The notes beneath the pieces were generated by a model. The model did no database searches. It was given only the letters and a program-made list of their open reading frames with translations, and was not told the origin of the DNA. Both the position numbers and the translations under genes were made by a program. Shown here one piece after another: positions 58,048 to 64,000 of a stretch of 64,000 nucleotides of DNA (positions are counted from its first letter, which is position 1; every line of letters starts with the position of its first letter). The stretch comes from Pseudomonas sp. RIT409 (GTDB taxonomy: Bacteria; Pseudomonadota; Gammaproteobacteria; Pseudomonadales; Pseudomonadaceae): the NCBI RefSeq assembly GCF_003052515.2, contig NZ_QARE02000008.1, forward strand, positions 62,001 through 126,000, read 5' to 3'.

Positions 58048-60648
58048 GTGCTTGAAGCCTACCGTAAACACATCGAAGAGCGTGCCGCCCAGGGTATCGT
58101 GCCCCAGCCGCTTAACGCCGAACAAACTGCAGGCCTGGTCGAGCTGCTGAAAAACCCACCGGCTGGCGAAGAAGCTGTCCTGCTTGACCTGATCACTAAC
58201 CGCGTTCCTCCTGGAGTTGACGAAGCTGCCTACGTCAAGGCCGGGTTCCTTTCCGCTCTGGCCAAGGGCGAAGTCACTTCCCCACTGCTTGACAAGAAAC
58301 GCGCCGTAGAACTGCTCGGCACCATGCAGGGCGGCTACAACATCGTGACCATGGTCGAGCTGCTGGACGACGCCGAACTGGCGCCGGTCGCCGCCGAGCA
58401 ACTGAAGCACACCCTGCTGATGTTCGACGCCTTCCACGATGTCGCTGAAAAGGCCAAGAACGGCAACGCACACGCCAAGGCCGTGCTGCAATCCTGGGCA
58501 GACGGCGAGTGGTTCCAGAAGCGTCCGACCCTGGCCGAGAAAATCAGCCTGCGCGTCTTCAAAGTCACAGGCGAAACCAACACCGACGACCTGTCGCCCG
58601 CACCAGATGCCTGGTCCCGTCCAGACATCCCGCTGCACGCACTGGCCATGCTGAAAATGGCCCGCGACGGTATCGTGCCTGACGTGCAAGGCTCCATCGG
58701 CCCGATGAAGCAAATCGAAGAAATGCGCGGCCAGGGCTTCCCGATCGCCTATGTTGGCGATGTGGTCGGTACCGGTTCTTCGCGTAAATCCGCCACCAAC
58801 TCGGTGCTGTGGTTCTTCGGTGACGACATCCCTTACGTGCCGAACAAGCGTGCCGGTGGTTTCTGCTTCGGCAGCAAGATCGCTCCGATCTTCTACAACA
58901 CCATGGAAGACGCGGGCGCTCTGCCCATCGAATTCGATGTCTCGAACATCAACATGGGCGACGTCATCGACGTTTACCCGTATGCGGGCAAAGTGTGCAA
59001 ACACGACAGCGACGAAGTCATCACCACCTTCGAACTGAAAACACCAGTCCTGCTGGATGAAGTTCGTGCGGGCGGCCGTATCCCGCTGATCGTGGGCCGT
59101 GGCCTGACCAGCAAGGCGCGCGCCGAACTGGGTCTGCCACCTTCGACCCTGTTCAAGCTCCCTGAAGAACCTGCAGCCAGCACCAAGGGTTACACCCTGG
59201 CGCAAAAAATGGTCGGCAAGGCATGTGGCACCGAGGGCATCCGCCCGGGCACCTACTGCGAACCCAAGATGACCACCGTCGGTTCTCAGGACACCACCGG
59301 TCCCATGACCCGTGACGAACTGAAAGACCTGGCGTGCCTGGGCTTCTCCGCCGATCTGGTCATGCAGTCTTTCTGCCACACCGCTGCGTATCCAAAACCG
59401 ATCGACGTCAAGACCCACCACACCCTGCCCGACTTCATCATGACCCGCGGCGGCGTCTCGCTGCGTCCAGGCGACGGCATCATCCACAGCTGGTTGAACC
59501 GCATGCTGCTGCCGGACACCGTCGGTACCGGTGGTGACTCGCACACCCGTTTCCCGATCGGCATTTCCTTCCCGGCCGGTTCCGGCCTGGTGGCGTTCGC
59601 CGCGGCCACCGGCGTCATGCCGCTGGACATGCCGGAATCGATCCTGGTCCGTTTCAAAGGCAAGCTGCAACCCGGCGTCACCCTGCGTGACCTGGTTCAT
59701 GCCATTCCTTACTACGCGATCCAGAAAGGCCTGCTGACCGTCGAGAAGAAAGGCAAGAAAAACGCCTTCTCTGGCCGCATCCTGGAAATCGAAGGCTTGG
59801 AAAGCCTGACCGTCGAACAAGCCTTCGAGCTGTCCGACGCCTCGGCTGAACGTTCAGCCGCCGGTTGCACCATCAAGTTGTCGAAAGAGTCGATCACCGA
59901 GTACCTGAACTCCAACATCACCCTGCTGCGCTGGATGATTGCGGAAGGTTATGGCGATCCTCGCACCCTGGAGCGTCGCGCCAAGGCGATGGAAGCCTGG
60001 ATTGCCAATCCTGAGCTGCTGGAAGCCGACAAGGACGCCGAATACGCCGAAGTCATCGAAATCGACCTGGCCGATGTCAAGGAGCCGGTACTCTGCGCGC
60101 CGAACGACCCGGACGACGCTCGCCTGCTGTCCAGCGTGGCTGGCGAGAAGATCGACGAAGTGTTCATCGGTTCGTGCATGACCAACATCGGTCACTTCCG
60201 CGCTGCCGGTAAGTTGCTGGATCAGGTCAAAGGTCAGCTGCCAACCCGTCTGTGGCTTTCGCCGCCGACCAAAATGGACGCTCACCAACTCACCGAAGAA
60301 GGCTACTACGGCATCTACGGCAAGGCCGGCGCGCGCATGGAAATGCCAGGCTGCTCGCTGTGCATGGGTAACCAGGCACGCGTCAACGCCAACGCCACGG
60401 TGGTCTCGACCTCGACCCGTAACTTCCCGAACCGTCTGGGCGACGGCGCGAACGTCTACCTGGCCTCGGCCGAACTGGCGTCCGTGGCCTCGATCCTGGG
60501 TCGCCTGCCGACCGTCGAGGAGTACATGGAATACGCGGGCAAGATCGACAGCATGTCGGCCGATGTCTACCGTTACCTGAGCTTCGACCAGATCGCCGAA
60601 TTCCGTGAATCGGCGGCTAACGCCAAGATTCCGGTGGTTCAGGCGTAA
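58048..60648 (+). CDS. acnB: Aconitate hydratase B (bifunctional with 2-methylisocitrate dehydratase)
   Basis: An 866-residue AcnB. The N-terminal HEAT-like domain comes first, then the swivelling domain with [25 protein letters not shown]. The catalytic domains have [26 protein letters not shown]. The 4Fe-4S cluster cysteines fall at residues 710 (GSCMTN), 769 and 772 (CSLCMG), the same numbers as in the E. coli enzyme. It isomerises citrate to isocitrate in the TCA cycle. The start codon is GTG with GAGGG upstream. The long leader may carry post-transcriptional control; apo-aconitase itself binds mRNA in this family. Confidence 0.96.
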   Translation: MLEAYRKHIEERAAQGIVPQPLNAEQTAGLVELLKNPPAGEEAVLLDLITNRVPPGVDEAAYVKAGFLSALAKGEVTSPLLDKKRAVELLGTMQGGYNIVTMVELLDDAELAPVAAEQLKHTLLMFDAFHDVAEKAKNGNAHAKAVLQSWADGEWFQKRPTLAEKISLRVFKVTGETNTDDLSPAPDAWSRPDIPLHALAMLKMARDGIVPDVQGSIGPMKQIEEMRGQGFPIAYVGDVVGTGSSRKSATNSVLWFFGDDIPYVPNKRAGGFCFGSKIAPIFYNTMEDAGALPIEFDVSNINMGDVIDVYPYAGKVCKHDSDEVITTFELKTPVLLDEVRAGGRIPLIVGRGLTSKARAELGLPPSTLFKLPEEPAASTKGYTLAQKMVGKACGTEGIRPGTYCEPKMTTVGSQDTTGPMTRDELKDLACLGFSADLVMQSFCHTAAYPKPIDVKTHHTLPDFIMTRGGVSLRPGDGIIHSWLNRMLLPDTVGTGGDSHTRFPIGISFPAGSGLVAFAAATGVMPLDMPESILVRFKGKLQPGVTLRDLVHAIPYYAIQKGLLTVEKKGKKNAFSGRILEIEGLESLTVEQAFELSDASAERSAAGCTIKLSKESITEYLNSNITLLRWMIAEGYGDPRTLERRAKAMEAWIANPELLEADKDAEYAEVIEIDLADVKEPVLCAPNDPDDARLLSSVAGEKIDEVFIGSCMTNIGHFRAAGKLLDQVKGQLPTRLWLSPPTKMDAHQLTEEGYYGIYGKAGARMEMPGCSLCMGNQARVNANATVVSTSTRNFPNRLGDGANVYLASAELASVASILGRLPTVEEYMEYAGKIDSMSADVYRYLSFDQIAEFRESAANAKIPVVQA

Positions 60649-60667
60649 GGTATTGATGCTCTGAAAG

Positions 60668-60692
60668 AACCCCGCTTCGGCGGGGTTTTTTT
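60668..60692 (+). terminator. Rho-independent terminator of acnB
   Basis: AACCCCGC, TTCG-type loop, GCGGGGTT followed by TTTTTT, 20 bases after the acnB stop. Confidence 0.92.
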
Positions 60693-60772
60693 ATGGGGTT
60701 GTTGTGTTGCGGGGCGAAATCGGGCGTTGTGGGGTTCACTCGAAGGCCCTACAGGGGTGCCCTTCGGGCACA

Positions 60773-61225
60773 TCGCGGGCAAGCGCGCTCCTACATTTGT
60801 TGCAACGTGCCATGGCCTGATAGACCGAGTCGGTAGCTTTGATACCTGGCACAGCATCTTCGCGGCTTTCGCCAAGGCTAAGACGCGGCCCTCTCATATG
60901 TGGCACGTTCAAGCAAATGTAGGAGCGCGCTTGCCCGCGATTGGCCAGCGCCATGGCCTGATAGACCGTGTCGGTGGCCTTGATAATTGACACAAAGTGT
61001 TCACGACTTTCGCCAAGGCTAAGAAGCGGCCTCTCAGATGCGGCACGTTTAAATAGGTGTAGGAGCGCGCTTGCCCGCGATTGGCCCGCGCCATGGACTG
61101 ATAGACCGTGTCGGTGGCCTTGATAACTGACACAAAGTGTTCACGGCTTTCGCCAAGGCTAAGACGCGGCCTCTCAGATGCGATACGTTTAAATAGGTGT
61201 AGGAGCGCGCTTGCCCGCGATTGGC
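60773..61225. repeat. Tandem array of REP-bounded 140-bp repeats
   Basis: GTAGGAGCGCGCTTGCCC occurs at 60919, 61059 and 61199, exactly 140 bases apart, with an inverted copy at 60773-60797 as left border. Each unit carries GCCATGGCCTGATAGACCG, then TTCGCCAAGGCTAAG and CTCTCAGATG. Units two and three are nearly identical, the first is more diverged. The REP core is the same as in the 45-kb array but the spacer sequence is unrelated. No gene is supported here. Confidence 0.9.
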
Positions 61226-61671
61226 CCGAAGGGCATCCACATAGCGGCCTCAAGCTACACCGACAAAACAGCCTCGTATCTCTCGGCACGGGGTTCTTTC
61301 TTGCGGCTTACAGCCCGTAGCTGATCGCTCAGACCACCGCCGTCCGCCCACTCATGGCCAGGTCCAGCCACTCAGGGTTGGCCACCGCATGCATTGCGTA
61401 GCCATGGCCACGTGCGGCGCAACCTTTGACTAGCACCGCGCCCCATCGCTCGACCAATGGGATAGGGTGTCCAGCCACAGGTCCAGGCGCCCTTCGACGT
61501 ACCGGGGACCGTTCTGCCTTTGCGGTCCAGTTGCGCGATAGGTATTTGCCATAAAAATCCAAGTTTGATTTTCTACGAAGCAGGGTTAATTTTAATGAAA
61601 CTATCTAAACATAATTATGACTCATCACTGCCTAGAACCGGCGCACACCTCTTTAAAACTCAACACCACAC
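61226..61671. other. Non-coding or decayed stretch at the border of the toxin locus
   Basis: The left part is G+C-rich and holds a 77-codon open frame on the minus strand (61329-61562) that resembles nothing I know. A second frame across it reads as plausible protein (EGRLDLWLDTLSHW) but is interrupted. Decayed coding sequence is possible. The right part from about 61560 is AT-rich and empty. Confidence 0.4.
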
Positions 61672-62481
61672 TCATGCAGGGCGCTTAACATAAACCAGTA
61701 CATCCATATCATCTTTATGCCCCGGCAGCGTATCTTCGTACAAGTCAACCGCCCAATCGAAACGGCTACTAAAAATAGTAATATTTTGCAAATCCTCCAG
61801 CGTCATAACAGAAAGATAGTGCGCCACGTCCAACCCTGAACATTGGTATACATAGCTTTTCCTTTTTTTAGCCGTTTTTTCTTGTGTGTACTGCGGCATG
61901 AGATATACATTTCTCTCCTTGGCTATAAAGCTTTCTTTTTTAACCGCTTCAAAGCTTTCAATATAGCTATCTTCGTGATACGAACCTGATAACGGCCGCC
62001 ACGTGTTAAACCAAAAATATTTTTTTTCGGTAAACGATTTCTTCTCGAGATCGAACCTAGGTTTTCGCTCTATCCTGTTCCTTACAAATTTATAAATGTA
62101 GCATTTCAAAACTCGAAAGCCTTGTTCGTCGTCAAGCAAGCGACCTGGGTACGGCGTCACCATTCGGGCTAGTCCTTGAAAAAAACATGACCCACATTTT
62201 GTGATCCATCTCTCCACCTATAATGCGGGAGATCATTTCCAACATTGACCTAGCGATCGCGCCACTGTCGAAGTTTCTCCCCTTGACTCTTTGAGAAGCA
62301 CATTAGCATCTGAACTATAACCAATCTTAGCTTTAAAATTTTCCCAGGTCATTTTCAACTTAAAATGCATCATCAGAGACAGCCCGTCAAAACAATTCAT
62401 TATCCACCCCGCCAACGAGTGCCTTTTAAAACTCGAAACAACAGAAAATAAAACCTCAACTAGCCTTACCAAACTAATCAC
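61672..62481 (-). pseudogene. Hypothetical gene broken by two compensating frameshifts
   Basis: Two open parts in the same frame, 62481-62233 and 62217-61672, are separated by two stop codons. The middle 100 bases make sense in another frame (RNFDSGAIARSMLEMIS then RIIGGEMDHKMWVMFF). A missing base near the C4 tract at 62279-62282 and an extra base in the A7 tract at 62179-62185 would join all three into one protein of about 269 residues. The C-terminal part is polar with FDWAVDLYEDTLPGHKDDMDVLVYV. No family is recognised. It is AT-rich and follows the immunity-like genes, so an immunity or toxin-locus cargo gene is plausible. If the shifts are real, a shorter protein from Met 62163 may still be made. 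Confidence 0.6.
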
Positions 62482-62797
62482 CAGGCTTGCGCCAAAATTT
62501 CAGCTTATCCACCACACGCTCAATGTCATCCATATCATCATCACCCACCCCATGATCAAAAGGTTCACAGAGTATGCTTCTAACCTTATTCAAACGATCA
62601 CATATACCATTCTCATCTATAAACCTCGTAGTCTCAAGCGCATACTCAAGATCTGTCTCCGGGGTAGGCGGCCGATCTGGGTGCAGATAATAATAACTCC
62701 CCATATCGCCAAGCGAGATAAGAATATACTCTATTTCACACAGCGCCTGAATTACCACCTCGCCTTTATACGACACCACTTCGTTTTGCTTTTTCAT
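62474..62797 (-). CDS. Candidate immunity protein, second paralogue
   Basis: A 107-residue, strongly acidic protein (GDDDMDDIERVVDKLKFWRKPGD at the C-terminus). It has the same length as the protein at 62996-63319, and about 70 of 107 residues are identical in my hand alignment, including LCEIEYI and LEYALETTRFIDEN. No signal peptide or membrane segment. The ATG is at 62797, one base after the stop of an orphan toxin tail, the same order as the complete toxin-immunity pair to the right. Function is inferred: cytoplasmic neutralisation of a cognate HYD1-type toxin. Confidence 0.7.
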   Translation of the reverse strand: MKKQNEVVSYKGEVVIQALCEIEYILISLGDMGSYYYLHPDRPPTPETDLEYALETTRFIDENGICDRLNKVRSILCEPFDHGVGDDDMDDIERVVDKLKFWRKPGD

Positions 62798-62798
62798 A

Positions 62799-62954
62799 TC
62801 ACGTCCTAATGACAAAAGCGGGGTTATCCAACACCACATCCCCTTTCACGGTCAGCTCAAAGGCCGGAATATTTGGCGGTCGATGCGAGAAAGATGTTCG
62901 CAATTTAATGGTGATCTCACTAGTGCAAAACGTCCTTACCAGTCCTCGGCCCAT
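62799..62954 (-). pseudogene. Orphan C-terminal remnant of a HYD1-type toxin
   Basis: A 51-codon open frame beginning MGRGLVRTF and ending ELTVKGDVVLDNPAFVIRT. The end aligns with the end of the Rhs toxin domain at 63326 (ELTIKGNVTLKNPTFTIRR), and GRG near the start aligns with TRGRGKHF. The part carrying the HYT motif is missing and no Rhs core precedes it. It is a tail left from a displaced or duplicated toxin, still placed directly before its immunity paralogue. Confidence 0.7.
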
Positions 62955-62995
62955 GATTTGCTATAAGTAGGAAATTGTATTGGACGTATTCGTAT

Positions 62996-63319
62996 TCAAT
63001 CGCCTGGCTTACTCCAAAACTTTACAGTTTCAATAGCTCTCTCTATGTCATCCATATCATCATCTCCAAGCTCGCTGTTGAAAGGTGCGGACAGTATGGC
63101 TCTTACCTTATTAAGCCTGTCAAATATCAGGTTTTCGTCGATAAATCTAGTCGTCTCTAGCGCATACTCAAGATGTGTTTCATCCGTTGGTGGGGATTGC
63201 ACGTTTTGATAGTAGTAACGACCCATTTCCCTTAATGAGATCATTATGTATTCTATTTCGCACAGGGCATCAATGAGCTGTGCGCCCTCGAGTTTGATTA
63301 TCTCATTTTCTACTTTCAT
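62996..63319 (-). CDS. Candidate immunity protein for the Rhs toxin, first paralogue
   Basis: A 107-residue acidic cytosolic protein: MKVENEIIKLEGAQLIDALCEIEYIMISL at the start and GDDDMDDIERAIETVKFWSKPGD at the end. The ATG at 63319 lies four bases after the toxin stop codon, with AAGGAG inside the toxin's last codons. Position immediately downstream of an Rhs C-terminal toxin, small size and acidity are the usual features of cognate immunity genes. I recognise no named immunity family. AT-rich, unlike the Rhs core. Confidence 0.75.
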   Translation of the reverse strand: MKVENEIIKLEGAQLIDALCEIEYIMISLREMGRYYYQNVQSPPTDETHLEYALETTRFIDENLIFDRLNKVRAILSAPFNSELGDDDMDDIERAIETVKFWSKPGD

Positions 63320-63325
63320 TCCATT

Positions 63326-64000
63326 TTATCTCCTTATCGTGAAAGTGGGGTTTTTGAGAGTTACGTTCCCTTTGATTGTGAGCTCTTTAGTGTGATATCT
63401 AGGGTTGGGTATCCATTCCAATTCGCTTTCAAGCACATCAGTTTCTACGAAGTGCTTACCCCTGCCTCTTGTAATTCCAAGTGTCACTTGGGCTTCTATT
63501 TCGCTCAAAGGTTTTTTTTTGGCTGGCTCTACATAAACTCGATTGTTATCTCTCGCGATGATTATTCCTGATTCTCTAATGCCATCTATTCCCTTTCTGT
63601 TTGTGTAATGCCGCACACGTACGACCTTCTTACACCACCCCCACGGATCCACCCACCCAATCGCATTCGGCGCGTACTGATACAGGTTCAGCCCGCCCGC
63701 CAGCCCAATCGGGTCGGGGGTGGTGAAGCGGCCTATGTCCGGGTCGTAGTACCTGAAGGTGTTGTAGTGCAGGCCGGTCTCGCGATCAAGGTATTGGCCC
63801 TGAAAGCGCAGGTTCTGGTTTTCGGGAAAGTGGGGTTCGCGGGTTTCTTCAGTGGTGTTGCCCCAGACTTGGTAACGCGCGCGCCAGACGAGGTGGCCGT
63901 CGGGTTCGGTGAGTTGTTCGGGTAGGCCGTTGAGGTCGTTGTGGTAGTAGCGCAGTGTCTGGTGTTCGCCTCGGCCGTCGACGCGGGCCAGGGGTTCGTG
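63326..64000 (-). CDS. Rhs-family polymorphic toxin, C-terminal part with HYD1-like ADP-ribosyltransferase domain (cut by the right edge)
   Basis: The visible 224 residues begin inside the Rhs core: YD-repeats with LRYYHNDLNGLPEQLT and LRFQGQYLDRETGLHYNTFRYYDPDIGRFTTPDPIGL, then AGGLNLYQYAPNA and the boundary motif DPWGW. The variable toxin domain follows (about 105 residues): VVRVRHYTNRKGIDGIRESGIIIA, VYVEP and GRGKHFVETDV. HYT followed by GIDGI..SG, and a later VYV, match the Tox-ART-HYD1 group of ADP-ribosyltransferase toxins. Base composition drops sharply at the domain boundary, typical of exchanged toxin tips. Such proteins are delivered by type VI or related systems, none of which is in this window. 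Confidence 0.85.
   Translation of the reverse strand, partial: HEPLARVDGRGEHQTLRYYHNDLNGLPEQLTEPDGHLVWRARYQVWGNTTEETREPHFPENQNLRFQGQYLDRETGLHYNTFRYYDPDIGRFTTPDPIGLAGGLNLYQYAPNAIGWVDPWGWCKKVVRVRHYTNRKGIDGIRESGIIIARDNNRVYVEPAKKKPLSEIEAQVTLGITRGRGKHFVETDVLESELEWIPNPRYHTKELTIKGNVTLKNPTFTIRR

Noticed and set aside
60773..61225. Possible CRISPR or coding region in the 140-bp repeats.
   Set aside because: Same reasons: spacers are copies of each other and open frames just follow the repeat.
61672..64000. Prophage or integrative element carrying the Rhs locus.
   Set aside because: No integrase, phage structural gene, attachment-site duplication or transposase is visible; the locus looks like an Rhs tip-exchange region.

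Overview
The window reads as a chromosomal segment of a Pseudomonas, most likely of the P. fluorescens group. The reasons are the block tig-clpP-clpX-lon-hupB-ppiD, the tRNA-Arg/His/Leu cluster beside folD, high G+C coding sequence, and short palindromic repeats (REP-like units containing GTAGGAGCGCGCTTGCCC, and a second TTCCCACGCTCCGCGTGG element) that are abundant in that group. The species call is an inference from gene content; no 16S or housekeeping comparison could be run.

Layout. 1-3.5 kb: myo-inositol catabolism (iolE cut by the left edge, iolC) with a divergent RpiR-type regulator (iolR); a GGAA-N6-TTCC site and a Crc/Hfq-type CA motif sit between them. 3.7-6 kb: a valine-degradation pair (3-hydroxyisobutyryl-CoA hydrolase and acyl-CoA dehydrogenase). 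5.9-11.2 kb: a 1762-residue DUF6543-like toxin/effector candidate with a C-terminal HELSH zinc motif. 11.4-18 kb: FMN reductase, a 71-residue protein, an acetyltransferase, dnaQ, rnhA, a methyltransferase, gloB and mltD. 18.2-26.4 kb: a yejABEF-type peptide importer with two tandem solute-binding proteins, then fabI.

26.5-36 kb: protein quality control on the minus strand (ppiD, hupB, lon, clpX, clpP, tig) with a degenerate tRNA-Asp-like sequence between hupB and ppiD, then three real tRNAs. 36.1 kb: folD. 37-45.3 kb: a six-gene ABC importer resembling the rhizobial glycerol system (two separate ATPases, two permeases, a DUF2160 protein and a binding protein). Its leader carries a GG-N10-GC sigma-54 promoter, a CA motif and an array of TGAACA direct repeats, and a sigma-54 activator gene is divergent. 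Together they look like a self-contained, carbon-regulated uptake module, and its two ATPases carry complementary defects in conserved motifs.

45.3-57.7 kb: a 131-bp tandem REP array, cysS, glnS, ppiB, lpxH, an EmrAB/OprM-type tripartite efflux operon with its MarR regulator and paired palindromic operators, a methyltransferase, miaE and a DUF1289 protein. 57.7-60.7 kb: acnB with a long leader containing a 16-bp perfect inverted repeat. 60.7-61.2 kb: a 140-bp tandem REP array. 61.6-64 kb: an AT-rich polymorphic-toxin locus consisting of an Rhs protein tail (cut by the right edge) with a HYD1-like ADP-ribosyltransferase C-terminal domain, two paralogous candidate immunity genes, an orphan toxin C-terminal remnant between them, and a further gene broken by two compensating frameshifts.
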